From: Alphaproteobacteria bacterium
GTDB taxonomy: Bacteria > Pseudomonadota > Alphaproteobacteria > Rickettsiales > RI-342
Assembly: GCA_020851915.1 (NCBI GenBank)
Contig: JADZBT010000019.1
Location: forward strand, 1-8,229
Direction of reading: 5' to 3'
Length of the DNA: 8,229 nt
The translations under genes were made by a program, and so were the position numbers. Shown here piece after piece: positions 1 to 7,088 of the stretch; the stretch's first letter is position 1, and every line of letters begins with the position of its first letter. The notes under the pieces were generated by a model that saw only the letters and a list, made by a program, of their open reading frames with translations, ran no database searches and was not told the DNA's origin.

Positions 1-486
1 CGGCGAGAGGAACAGGTTCTTCGCGAGCTGCTGCGTAATTGTGCTGCCGCCCTGCACCACATGACCTGCGCGCAGATTGATGAACATGGCGCGCGCGATC
101 CCCAGCGGGTCGATGCCGAAATGATCGTAGAAACGCCGATCCTCGGTGGCGATGACCGCCTCGATGAGATGCGGTGGCATTTCCGACACGCTCAAATACT
201 GGCCATAGATGTCGCCGTAGGTGGCGATGGTTTCGCCATCTTCGGAAAGCACCGTGATGGCGGGCTGTTTCTCGCTTTTGCCGAGGGTGTCGATGTCGGG
301 CAGGTCGTAGCCGTAAAAGACCAGCAATGCGGCCAGCACGACCCCGCTCCACAGGGAAAGCGTCAACAGGAGGCTGAATATCCCCCAGCGCTGTCCTCGG
401 GGCTTTTTGGTCACCGGGCGGCGTTTCTTCGGCGAACCCTTGCCCGTGCGCGATCTTTTCGGAGAAATTTTGCCGGAGGGCGCCAT
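1..486 (-). CDS. Class A penicillin-binding protein (PBP1A family), N-terminal part, cut by window edge
   Basis: Bifunctional peptidoglycan synthase of the inner membrane: an N-terminal glycosyltransferase (GT51) polymerises lipid II and a C-terminal transpeptidase, outside this window, cross-links it. The visible 162 residues show a very basic cytoplasmic tail (about 1-33, many K/R), one membrane anchor (about 35-59), and the start of GT51. Seen motifs are EDRRFYDHFGID (115-126), in which E115 is the expected catalytic glutamate, and the family signature QGGSTITQQLAKN (145-157). The start is the ATG at 486-484, after a weak purine stretch (AAGAGA) about 12 bases upstream. The frame is open to base 1, so the protein continues left. 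It is divergent from cyaY. The family assignment is firm; which class A paralogue it is (mrcA or another) cannot be decided from this fragment, so no symbol is given. Confidence 0.95.
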   Translation of the reverse strand, partial: MAPSGKISPKRSRTGKGSPKKRRPVTKKPRGQRWGIFSLLLTLSLWSGVVLAALLVFYGYDLPDIDTLGKSEKQPAITVLSEDGETIATYGDIYGQYLSVSEMPPHLIEAVIATEDRRFYDHFGIDPLGIARAMFINLRAGHVVQGGSTITQQLAKNLFLSP

Positions 487-575
487 GGGGAGAAAAATCT
501 CTTAAACGGTTGCGTTGGCGGCATCTTATAATAGAATCCCCCCACAATCCACTGTTTGACGGAAAGGAACCGGCG
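487..575. promoter_or_regulatory. Divergent intergenic region with candidate cyaY promoter
   Basis: This gap separates the divergent PBP and cyaY starts. On the plus strand it holds a perfect TATAAT at 527-532. The best upstream partner is TTAAAC at 502-507, with a long 19-base spacer, so the -35 is weak. The same AT-rich patch read on the minus strand gives TATTAT (533-528) or TATAAG (530-525), so both genes could use overlapping -10 elements. No convincing Fur-type or other operator was seen. Confidence 0.4.
564..569 (+). promoter_or_regulatory. Ribosome binding site deciding the cyaY GTG start
   Basis: The AAGGA core (564-568 or 565-569 by alignment) lies about 7 bases before the GTG at 576. 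It supports GTG over the in-frame ATG at 510, which lies upstream of the TATAAT box and would add 22 residues that do not fit a frataxin. Confidence 0.75.
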
Positions 576-899
576 GTGTCCACAGACGCACAATTTGCCT
601 CACGCGCGGAGTCTGCCCTCACGGCGCTCGCCGACGCGGTGGAGGAGGCCGATGCCGACGCGCTGTTCGACGTCGATTATCAGGAGGGTGTACTGACGCT
701 GGTCTATACGTCGGGCGCGACCTACGTCATCAACAAGCACACGGCGTCGGGAAAGATATGGATGTCGTCGCCGGTGAGCGGCGCGCATTATTTCGTGTAT
801 GACGACGCGGCGCAGCGGTGGAAAGAAGACACTGAGGCGCTGGAGTCGCTGTTGGCCGCAGAACTTAAAACCCTCGCCGGAATCCATATCCGGGTATAA
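576..899 (+). CDS. cyaY: Frataxin family iron-sulfur cluster protein CyaY
   Basis: Small acidic cytoplasmic protein of the frataxin/CyaY family, which binds iron and modulates cysteine desulfurase activity during Fe-S cluster assembly. The product is 107 residues, close to the usual bacterial length. An acidic N-terminal helix is visible (E23, E24, D26, D28, then D32 and D34), followed by the beta-sheet core with YVINK (50-54), IWMSSP (61-66), G69 and Y72, which is the family hallmark, and a C-terminal helix (about 86-101). The start is GTG, set by AAGGA 7 bases upstream. The stop codon (897-899) overlaps the Shine-Dalgarno of the next gene, and only 8 bases separate the two, so co-transcription with the ABC exporter is likely. 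No isc or suf genes are in view. Family call is strong; the exact physiological role (iron donor or regulator) is not settled by sequence. Confidence 0.93.
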   Translation: MSTDAQFASRAESALTALADAVEEADADALFDVDYQEGVLTLVYTSGATYVINKHTASGKIWMSSPVSGAHYFVYDDAAQRWKEDTEALESLLAAELKTLAGIHIRV

Positions 900-907
900 A
901 GGAATCC

Positions 908-2722
908 ATGCGCGAGCAACCCAAGAGTTATGCTACCCCCGGCAAGAGCGATCGCCCCGGCAGTTCCGACGTCCGCAGCCTGCGCTCCATGCTGCGCTAT
1001 CTTCGGCCCTATCGCTGGGCGGTGCTGGGTGCGTTCTTCGCGCTGCTGTTCACGGCGGGATCGATACTGGGTATCGTGGAGGGCATACGCACCCTTATCG
1101 ATGAAGGGTTAAGCAAGGGCAACGGCCATCTGCTCGACCGCGCGTTCCTCATACTGCTGGGCATCACCTTTGCGCTTTCGCTGGCGGCGTATGCGCGCAT
1201 CTATCTGGTGTCGTGGATCGGTGAGCATGTGGTGGCAGACCTCCGTCGTGATGTCTACGCGCAGGTGATGAAGCTCTCTCCCGCATTTTTTGAAGTCACC
1301 CGCACCGGCGAGATACTCTCACGCCTGATGGCAGACACCATGCTGCTGCAAACGGTGATGGGCAGCACCGTGGCCATCGCGCTGCGTAACCTGCTGCTGC
1401 TGGTCGCGGGATTCATCGCGCTGGTCATCACCAGTGCAAAACTCACGGCCTATGTGTTTCTGGTCGTGCCGGCGGTGGTCGTGCCGATATTGCTGGTCGG
1501 TCGTCGCGTGCGGCTGCTGTCGCGGCAGGCGCAGGATCGCATGGCCGACATGAGCGCGCATATCGAGGAGACCGTCGGCGGCATACGCACGGTGCAGGCC
1601 TTCTGTCTGGAAGCGCGTGAGAGTGCCCGCTTCACGCAGCGCGCCACGGATGTGCTGGCGGCTGCGGTGCGCCACGCGCGCAGCCGCGCGATGCTGGCCT
1701 CGATGGTCATCGCCATGGTGTTCGGCGCGGTGGTGGTGGTGCTGTGGGTCGGTGGGCGCGATGTCATGGCGGGCGCGGTGACGCCCGGCGATCTCTCGGC
1801 TTTCGTGCTTTATTCGCTGGTGGTCGCCAATGCCGTGGGTTCGCTCTCTGAGATCGCAGGCGATCTTCAGCGCGCGGCGGGTGCTACAGAGCGTCTGGTC
1901 GAGTTGTTGGAAACCAGGCCACAGATCACCGCACCTGCCACGCCGATGCAATTACCGGTTCCGGTGAAGGGCGCGGTCGCGTTCGAACAGGTAACGTTCC
2001 ATTATCCGGCGCGCGATACCCGCGCGGCACTGGAGGCCATCACGCTCGCCGTTGAACCGGGTGAAACAGTGGCGCTGGTGGGGCCGTCGGGTGCAGGAAA
2101 GACGACCATGTTCCAGTTGCTGCTGCGCTTCTACGATCCGCAGCAGGGGCGTGTGATGGTGGACGGCGTGGACATTCGCGCGCTGGAGCCTCAGGCGTTG
2201 CGCTCGCATCTTGGGCTGGTGTCGCAGGAGCCGGTGATATTCTCCGCCAATGCCTGGGACAATATCCGTTATGGAAATCCGGGTGCGAGCGACGATGAAG
2301 TACGTGCCGCTGCGGAGGCCGCCGCCGCACTCGAATTCCTCGAAAAGCTTCCGCAGGGGCTCGACACCTATCTGGGTGAGCGCGGCGTGAAACTCTCCGG
2401 CGGGCAGCGCCAGCGCGTGGCTATCGCGCGTGCCATCCTTCGCAATCCGTGCATTCTGCTGCTCGATGAGGCGACCTCCGCGCTCGATTCCGAGAATGAG
2501 AAGCTGGTGCAGACCGCGCTCGAGCACCTGATGCAGAACCGTACTACGCTGGTGATCGCGCACCGCCTGTCCACCGTGACCAAGGCGCACCGCATCGTCG
2601 TGATGAATGATGGCGCGATCGAAGCGGTCGGCACGCATCAGGAATTGCTGCGCCGGAGCGAGCTCTATGCGCGTCTTGCAGCCCTGCAATTCAATATGGA
2701 TGAAAGCAAACAGGTGGCATGA
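908..2722 (+). CDS. MsbA-related ABC exporter, fused permease and ATPase
   Basis: Half-size ABC exporter of 604 residues that should act as a homodimer in the inner membrane. The N-terminal half has six likely membrane spans (about 34-58, 78-100, 156-176, 180-198, 262-283, 295-315). The C-terminal nucleotide-binding domain is complete: A-loop Y366, Walker A GPSGAGKTT (392-400), Q-loop Q440, signature LSGGQ (496-500), Walker B ILLLDE (516-521), D-loop SALD (524-527) and switch H552. It resembles the alphaproteobacterial MsbA-related exporter subfamily, relatives of lipid A flippases and P-glycoproteins. The substrate cannot be read from sequence; a lipid or hydrophobic compound is an inference. 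The start ATG follows AAAGGAA, which overlaps the cyaY stop. The BON lipoprotein begins 28 bases downstream. All ATPase residues are intact, so it should be functional. Confidence 0.93.
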   Translation: MREQPKSYATPGKSDRPGSSDVRSLRSMLRYLRPYRWAVLGAFFALLFTAGSILGIVEGIRTLIDEGLSKGNGHLLDRAFLILLGITFALSLAAYARIYLVSWIGEHVVADLRRDVYAQVMKLSPAFFEVTRTGEILSRLMADTMLLQTVMGSTVAIALRNLLLLVAGFIALVITSAKLTAYVFLVVPAVVVPILLVGRRVRLLSRQAQDRMADMSAHIEETVGGIRTVQAFCLEARESARFTQRATDVLAAAVRHARSRAMLASMVIAMVFGAVVVVLWVGGRDVMAGAVTPGDLSAFVLYSLVVANAVGSLSEIAGDLQRAAGATERLVELLETRPQITAPATPMQLPVPVKGAVAFEQVTFHYPARDTRAALEAITLAVEPGETVALVGPSGAGKTTMFQLLLRFYDPQQGRVMVDGVDIRALEPQALRSHLGLVSQEPVIFSANAWDNIRYGNPGASDDEVRAAAEAAAALEFLEKLPQGLDTYLGERGVKLSGGQRQRVAIARAILRNPCILLLDEATSALDSENEKLVQTALEHLMQNRTTLVIAHRLSTVTKAHRIVVMNDGAIEAVGTHQELLRRSELYARLAALQFNMDESKQVA

Positions 2723-2735
2723 AGCCACTCTTTTG

Positions 2736-2743
2736 AAAAGGAG
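2736..2743 (+). promoter_or_regulatory. Strong ribosome binding site for the BON lipoprotein
   Basis: AAAAGGAG lies 7 bases before the ATG at 2751. It fixes that start, which also begins a textbook lipoprotein signal peptide, rather than any longer in-frame reading that would overlap the end of the ABC gene. Confidence 0.8.
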
Positions 2744-2750
2744 CTATTCT

Positions 2751-3104
2751 ATGAGATCAGCTAAGAGAATCATCGCGGTCACGTTAATTTCCCTGCTGAC
2801 GTCCGGCTGCGGCCTGGCGTTGATCGGCGGCGCAGGGGCAGGCGGCTATTACGTCGGGAAAGACGAGCGCAAAGTAGGGCGCATCGGCGACGATGCCTCC
2901 ATCACCACTGCGGTGAACATGGAATATATCGGCGACAGCGAGGTCAGCGCGTTCGACATCAATGTGGACACCTATAACGGCGTGGTAACGCTCTATGGAA
3001 GCGTGCCCGATGCTGCTACTGCTCGCCGTGCAGTGAAGCTTGCCTATGGCGTGAAGGGCGTACGGCAGGTGGTGTCCAAGCTCACCGTGGTGTCTCCGCA
3101 CTGA
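2751..3104 (+). CDS. BON-domain lipoprotein, single BON
   Basis: Predicted 117-residue lipoprotein exported to the envelope. A lipoprotein signal peptide is visible: basic start (R2, K5, R6), hydrophobic core (7-16) and lipobox TSGC with C20 as the lipidated residue; the -3 position is T rather than the commoner L. A glycine-rich, flexible stretch (about 25-36) leads to one BON domain (about 48-115) with DDASITTAV (47-55) and GVVTLYGSV (77-85). BON domains are thought to bind phospholipid or envelope surfaces. DolP (YraP) of enterobacteria is related but carries two BON domains; this one has one. It sits 28 bases after the ABC exporter on the same strand with no promoter seen, so it is probably co-transcribed. 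It ends 12 bases from the convergent OmpA-like gene. Molecular role in this organism is unknown. Confidence 0.88.
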   Translation: MRSAKRIIAVTLISLLTSGCGLALIGGAGAGGYYVGKDERKVGRIGDDASITTAVNMEYIGDSEVSAFDINVDTYNGVVTLYGSVPDAATARRAVKLAYGVKGVRQVVSKLTVVSPH

Positions 3105-3116
3105 AAATCGCTCAGC

Positions 3117-4949
3117 TCACTGGTCGGCGGTAATGTCCACCCGATCCGGTGCGCCGGACGTGGCATCGTTGCCCATGGCGCGGACATTGATACGCTGTGG
3201 GTCGATGCTATGATCCATCAGCCATCCGCGCACCGCAAGCGCCCGTGACAGCGACACCCGTCGCGCGACGCTTTCCTGATCTTTGTCCCCACCTGCATAA
3301 GCGGTGATGGTCAGGCGCAGATTAGCGTCGGCGGTGAGCTTATCCACCAATCCAGCCAGCGATCCCTCCTCGGAAAGAGGCACTTTGGTTTCTGAGGGTT
3401 CGTAGGCGATGGTCAGCAACACCTCAGCCGTTGGTTCAGCTGCCGCTTCGGGTGTGGGCGCAGGAGCTTCCGGCACAGGGGGAACGGCCTCCAGCGTGGC
3501 TTCGCCGGGTATCTCCGGCAGAGATGGCGGCATGTCCGTCACTTCGGCGGGTGTGGGCATTTCGCCCGGCACTTCCGGGGCGGCTGCGGCATCAGGTGCG
3601 GTTTCTGCCTCGCCGGGGAACAACTCTTCCACCGGCGGGAGTGGAGCTTCTCCTTCCGCCGCCGGAGGCGGTGGAGGCGGAGCAAGCTCGGCCCCTGCCT
3701 CGGGCGCGGGGGCTGGCGCAGGCACGGGAGGTGCAGATTCCGGCGCGGCCGCTTCTTTCTCGTCATCACCACCGAACAGCGAGAGAATGGAATCCAGAGC
3801 GGAAGATTCCTCCGCAGGTTTTGCGGGTTCGGCGGCAGGCTCAGCGCCGACCGCTTGCGCCTTCACATCGATCTGCTCCTTACCATCTTCTGGTGCGGCG
3901 GGGGCTGGCAGCGCATCGGGAGCGGGTTCCGCCAGTTCCGAGGCTGCGGGCGGTGCTTCTGCGCCATCAAGTGCGGGGGGAGAGGGAATTTCTGGCGGTG
4001 CTGTGTCCGCCGGTGGCGCGCTACCCAGATCAAGATTGTTGACGTCCGGCAAGGGAGGCAATCCCTCACCCGGCGCAGCGGGAATTTCCGCGTCGTTGGC
4101 CGCAGGTGCTGGCGGGGCCGATTCTTCTGTGCCGGGGATGACCACAGCAGGTTCCGCCGGTACGGGTGCGGGCAACTCCGGGGTCGGTACGACAGGAATC
4201 TCTGGCGTAGCCAGTTCGGGCATCGCGGGCATGTCGGGCGACGGCAGGGGAATATCCAATTCCGCAGGTGCGGGTGCGGCCGCTTCAGCGGGAACCGGCG
4301 GTACGTCCGGTACGGCAGGCATTTCCGGTACGGCGGGAGGCGCTTCGGGTTCTATCGCGGGTGGTGGGACTGGAACCGCCTCCGCTGCAACCGGCGCGGC
4401 CTCCGATGCTGGTGCGGGCGCAGCTTCAGGTTTCTTTTTCGCTTTGGATTTGCTCTTCGTGGATTTGGTCTTCGGCAGCGGAGCGGACGGCTTGCCGAAC
4501 GGGATGGCGCGCGCACCGTGCGGTGCTGTGAGCGGTGCGACCGTTGTTGATGGAGAGGCTGCCAGCGGCGCGGGGGCAGCGGGTGAAGGCGGCGCGCCAA
4601 ACTGCCCGGTGGGCATGCGACGCTCGGAATATCTATCGGCTCCCGGCGGAGTTGCGGGAACCTGCGAATACTGCGCGACCGGACGACGGCGCTGCTGGGC
4701 GGTGGCGGGGATGGGAGCCGGTGCATCCGCCTCCTGCATTGGCGGCTGCGCGGCCGCTGTAGGTGGCGCGTCGAACTGCGAGGGAGCGTCTGCCGGGGGA
4801 GTACCGCGCAGGGACTCGAGCACTTCAAGGTGGATCTCTACCGACGGCAGGGGATGTCGCGCGTCGTAGGAAAACGCGGCTCCACCGGAGATGATAAACA
4901 CCGCGAGCGACAACGCCGAGATATGCTTTATCGTGGAATGATGCCCCAT
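3117..4949 (-). CDS. Exported Pro/Ala/Glu-rich protein with degenerate C-terminal OmpA-like domain
   Basis: A 610-residue envelope protein in three parts. Residues 1-27 look like a signal peptide (hydrophobic 10-25, cleavage probably after A25 or S27; no lipobox). Residues about 50-507 are low complexity, dominated by P, A, E and V, with a lysine/serine-rich patch at 160-173 (KTKSTKSKSKAKKK), six prolines in a row at 424-429, and one island that looks foldable at 381-398 (LDSILSLFGGDDEK core). Residues about 508-610 match an OmpA-like fold: strand LLTIAYE, helix SLAGLVDKL, strand LRLTITAYA, helix RRVSLSRALAVRGWL (563-577), then INVRAMGN and DRVDIT. The aspartate expected in the TD motif is replaced by G551, so binding to peptidoglycan may be altered. 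The stalk could span the periplasm. It lies 79 bases after suhB. The start ATG follows a GGGG-type weak RBS. Function unknown beyond this. Confidence 0.85.
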   Translation of the reverse strand: MGHHSTIKHISALSLAVFIISGGAAFSYDARHPLPSVEIHLEVLESLRGTPPADAPSQFDAPPTAAAQPPMQEADAPAPIPATAQQRRRPVAQYSQVPATPPGADRYSERRMPTGQFGAPPSPAAPAPLAASPSTTVAPLTAPHGARAIPFGKPSAPLPKTKSTKSKSKAKKKPEAAPAPASEAAPVAAEAVPVPPPAIEPEAPPAVPEMPAVPDVPPVPAEAAAPAPAELDIPLPSPDMPAMPELATPEIPVVPTPELPAPVPAEPAVVIPGTEESAPPAPAANDAEIPAAPGEGLPPLPDVNNLDLGSAPPADTAPPEIPSPPALDGAEAPPAASELAEPAPDALPAPAAPEDGKEQIDVKAQAVGAEPAAEPAKPAEESSALDSILSLFGGDDEKEAAAPESAPPVPAPAPAPEAGAELAPPPPPPAAEGEAPLPPVEELFPGEAETAPDAAAAPEVPGEMPTPAEVTDMPPSLPEIPGEATLEAVPPVPEAPAPTPEAAAEPTAEVLLTIAYEPSETKVPLSEEGSLAGLVDKLTADANLRLTITAYAGGDKDQESVARRVSLSRALAVRGWLMDHSIDPQRINVRAMGNDATSGAPDRVDITADQ

Positions 4950-4987
4950 ACTACCCCGTATTCTTTTTAGGCTACGTGCCTGCGCGG

Positions 4988-4993
4988 AGTATA
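4988..4993 (-). promoter_or_regulatory. Possible -10 box before the OmpA-like gene
   Basis: In the 79-base gap between suhB and the OmpA-like gene the minus strand reads TATACT at 4993-4988, about 40 bases before the ATG. No good -35 hexamer sits 16-18 bases upstream, so this is weak. It leaves open whether the gene has its own promoter or is read through from suhB. Confidence 0.25.
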
Positions 4994-5028
4994 AGAAAGT
5001 ATCGGGAAAAGGGCTAGAATAAAATGGT

Positions 5029-5853
5029 TCAGGCCGCAGGCTGTTTCAGCGTGTTGTGGATGAGCGTTTCCAGCGTCGTGCCAACATGGCCGTTGGTGGC
5101 GAGGATGCTGCCGCTGGTCATAAAGTCGCTGCCACCATTGATTTCCACTATTCGTCCGCCTGCTTCCTGAACGAGCAGCACTCCTGCTGCGATGTCCCAT
5201 GGCTTCAGATTCTTCTGCCAGAAGCCGTCGTACTTCCCTGACGCGACGTAGGCGAGATCGAGTGCCGCCGAACCCTGACAGCGCACCGTATGCACCTGCT
5301 GCGCCAGCGTACGCAATATGGCGAAGCGGTTAGGGCTGTCCTTTTCGCGGAACGATGCGCCGCCGGTCGCCAGCACCAACTTTGAGAGGTCACGGTTATT
5401 GGACACGCGCATGCGGCGGCTGTTGGAAAAGGCACCGCCGCCTTTCTCCGCCCAGTAGACGTTCTGGGTGGCCGGATTCATAATGAGCCCGGCGATGATC
5501 TCCGTCTTCCCGTTGGGGAGGGTTTTCTCCAACCCGATGGAGATGCAGAAATGCGGGATGCCATGCATGAAGTTGGTCGTGCCGTCGAGCGGATCGATGA
5601 TCCAGCGATGCTCGCCGTCCGTGCCCGCGATCTCGCCTTTTTCTTCCAGCAGGAATGCGAAGCCGGGACGTGCCTTCTGGAGCATCTCCACCAGGGTCGC
5701 CTCGGCGCGCAGATCCGCGTTGGTGACATAGTCGTTCGGCCCCTTGGGCGAAACCTGAAGGCTTTCCACCTCGTTGAAATGGCGCATCAGCCCGCGCGCT
5801 GCCTTGCTGGCCGCATCGGTCATAATGGTGAGAACGGGGGAGAGTACCGCCAC
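5029..5853 (-). CDS. suhB: Inositol monophosphatase family protein SuhB
   Basis: Mg2+-dependent phosphatase of the inositol monophosphatase superfamily, 274 residues, cytoplasmic. SuhB hydrolyses myo-inositol 1-phosphate in vitro, and in E. coli it also takes part in rRNA antitermination complexes; whether that applies here is unknown. The metal-binding set is present: E70/E71 in LLEEKGE, D87 and D90 in DPLDGTTNF (87-95), and D220 in WDIAAGVLL (219-227). The C-terminal AGGRI is also typical. The start is the GTG at 5853-5851, supported by AAGG about 7 bases upstream; an ATG at codon 11 is a less likely alternative. It lies 16 bases after efp, so it belongs to the same operon. Related family members act on histidinol phosphate, PAP (CysQ) or fructose bisphosphate, so the natural substrate is less sure than the family. 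Confidence 0.92.
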   Translation of the reverse strand: MAVLSPVLTIMTDAASKAARGLMRHFNEVESLQVSPKGPNDYVTNADLRAEATLVEMLQKARPGFAFLLEEKGEIAGTDGEHRWIIDPLDGTTNFMHGIPHFCISIGLEKTLPNGKTEIIAGLIMNPATQNVYWAEKGGGAFSNSRRMRVSNNRDLSKLVLATGGASFREKDSPNRFAILRTLAQQVHTVRCQGSAALDLAYVASGKYDGFWQKNLKPWDIAAGVLLVQEAGGRIVEINGGSDFMTSGSILATNGHVGTTLETLIHNTLKQPAA

Positions 5854-5860
5854 GGCGTAT

Positions 5861-5867
5861 CCTTTTA
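5861..5867 (-). promoter_or_regulatory. Ribosome binding site for suhB
   Basis: The minus strand reads AAAAGGA here, 7 bases before the GTG start of suhB and just after the efp stop codon. It is the evidence for choosing GTG over the ATG ten codons later. Confidence 0.7.
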
Positions 5868-5869
5868 AG

Positions 5870-6436
5870 TTATGCTTTCGCGCGTTCCACGTAAGTTGGA
5901 TCCGTCGTGGTGACGACGATCTTCTCGCCGACCGAGATGAAGGGAGGAACCATCACGCGCACGCCGTTCTCCAGCACCGCCGGTTTGTTGGACGATGCCG
6001 CTGTCTGGCCTTTGATGACCGCATCGGCTTCCACCACCGTCATCACGACCGAGTCGGGCAGTTGCACGCTGAGCGGCGATTCCTCGTAGAACTCGATGAT
6101 GACCTTCATGCCGTCCTGCAGGAACACGGCGGCTTCACCGACTTGATCCTTGGTGAGGGTGATCTGGTCGTAGGTCTTCTGATCCATGAAGGTGCAGTCG
6201 TCGCCGTTGGCATAGAGGAACTGGTAGTCCTTCTGGTCGAGGCGCACGCGCTCGACGGCCTCGGACGAGCGGAAGCGTTCGTTCGTCTTCGTGCCGGAGC
6301 GCACGTCCTTCATTTCCACCTGTGCGTAGGCGCCGCCTTTGCCGGGCTTCACGTGGTTGACCTTCACTGCAAGCCACAGTCTGCCGTTATGCTCCAGCAC
6401 ATAGCCGGGGCGAACTTCGTTACCGTTGATTTTCAT
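5870..6436 (-). CDS. efp: Translation elongation factor P
   Basis: EF-P binds between the P and E sites of stalled ribosomes and helps form peptide bonds at consecutive prolines. The 188-residue product is the normal length and has the three beta-barrel domains: a KOW-like N-domain (about 1-63), an OB domain (about 67-127) and a C-terminal OB domain (about 130-185). The tip loop reads VKPGKGGAY, with K33 at the position that is modified by beta-lysylation (EpmA/EpmB) in E. coli; neither enzyme is in this window. The start ATG is inside the 3' end of thiE (17-base overlap), which implies translational coupling, and no strong separate Shine-Dalgarno is seen (GAGAG about 8 bases upstream). The downstream OmpA-like gene is rich in proline runs, so EF-P should matter for its synthesis (inference). 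Confidence 0.97.
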   Translation of the reverse strand: MKINGNEVRPGYVLEHNGRLWLAVKVNHVKPGKGGAYAQVEMKDVRSGTKTNERFRSSEAVERVRLDQKDYQFLYANGDDCTFMDQKTYDQITLTKDQVGEAAVFLQDGMKVIIEFYEESPLSVQLPDSVVMTVVEADAVIKGQTAASSNKPAVLENGVRVMVPPFISVGEKIVVTTTDPTYVERAKA

Positions 6437-7088
6437 GGATAGACTCTCGTATTGCCTGGTTGTATGCGGAAACCGCTGCTTTCGCGCCGTCGGGGTGATT
6501 CCACACTCCCGTCACGACCGCGATAAAATCAGCGCCCGCCCTCACCAGCGGCCCGCAGTTCCGAGGGGTTATGCCACCAATCGCGACACTAGGCAAGACC
6601 GCAGTTTGGCTCCACCACTCCAATATCTCTGGTTCCGGCCTGCCGCGAGGGGTCTTGGTGGTGGTGGGGTAGAAGGCCCCGAACGCCACGTAATCCGCCC
6701 CATCCTCGCCTGCCGTCATGGCCCGGTCACGTGACCCATAGCAACTGGCTCCAAGGGTCATATCCGGCCCGATCAGCGCCCGAACCTCTTTCACGGGTAG
6801 GTCATCTTCCCCCACATGCACCCCGTCCGCTCCTGTTTTTACGGCGATATGCGGGCGGTCATTGACGATGAAGGCCACGTCGTGGGCATGGCAGACGGGC
6901 ATCAGCGCCTCGCAGGCGCGGAGGATGTCGTCATCGGGCGCGGAAGTGTTCTCATCGATCTTGAGGCGCAACTGGAGTGCCGCCACATCGCCGCCCTCAA
7001 AGGCCTGCTTCAGCGTATCCGCGAACGCCGGGAGTTCGATCCGGGGCGGGGTGATGAGATAAAGGCGGCAAGGGGAGGCTTCGCTCAC
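6420..7088 (-). CDS. thiE: Thiamine-phosphate synthase ThiE
   Basis: Cytoplasmic TIM-barrel enzyme that joins hydroxymethylpyrimidine diphosphate and the thiazole phosphate to give thiamine monophosphate. The 222-residue product keeps the family pattern: ALQLRLK (37-43), IVNDRPHIA (74-82) with N76 and D77, GVHVGEDDL (89-97) with D96 as the likely Mg2+ ligand, GASCYGS (113-119), YPTTTKT (140-146) with K145, and VAIGGITP (168-175). The start is GTG at 7088-7086, overlapping the aldolase stop as GTGA, with AAGGGA just upstream inside the aldolase 3' end; this signals translational coupling. The 3' end overlaps efp by 17 bases. No other thiamine genes and no TPP riboswitch were seen, so the gene appears to follow operon control rather than thiamine control. 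A TenI-like regulator or paralogue is the main alternative, but the catalytic residues argue for ThiE. Confidence 0.92.
   Translation of the reverse strand: MSEASPCRLYLITPPRIELPAFADTLKQAFEGGDVAALQLRLKIDENTSAPDDDILRACEALMPVCHAHDVAFIVNDRPHIAVKTGADGVHVGEDDLPVKEVRALIGPDMTLGASCYGSRDRAMTAGEDGADYVAFGAFYPTTTKTPRGRPEPEILEWWSQTAVLPSVAIGGITPRNCGPLVRAGADFIAVVTGVWNHPDGAKAAVSAYNQAIRESIHENQR

Noticed and set aside
61..531. 156-codon plus-strand frame at the left edge
   Set aside because: It is antisense to the penicillin-binding protein, whose glycosyltransferase motifs are unmistakable; the plus-strand translation shows no family features.
1319..2728. Two long minus-strand frames (210 and 258 codons) under the ABC exporter
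   Set aside because: Both are His/Arg-rich antisense shadows of a complete ABC exporter with all ATPase motifs; neither resembles a protein family.
2607..2750. N-terminal extension of the BON lipoprotein to an ATG at 2607
   Set aside because: It would overlap the ABC gene by over 100 bases, lacks an RBS and would bury the lipoprotein signal peptide that begins exactly at the well-spaced ATG 2751.
3102..3122. Bidirectional terminator between the convergent stop codons
   Set aside because: The 12-base gap holds only a trivial CTGA/CAG partial symmetry, with no stable stem or T-tract on either strand.
3409..4869. 486-codon open frame on the plus strand, rich in Gly/Ser/Ala
   Set aside because: It is the antisense mirror of the Pro/Ala/Glu-rich gene: the reverse complement of GC-rich proline and alanine codons yields glycine, serine and alanine codons with few stops. 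It has no signal of its own, no domain and no matching RBS, while the minus-strand protein has a signal peptide and a recognisable C-terminal domain.
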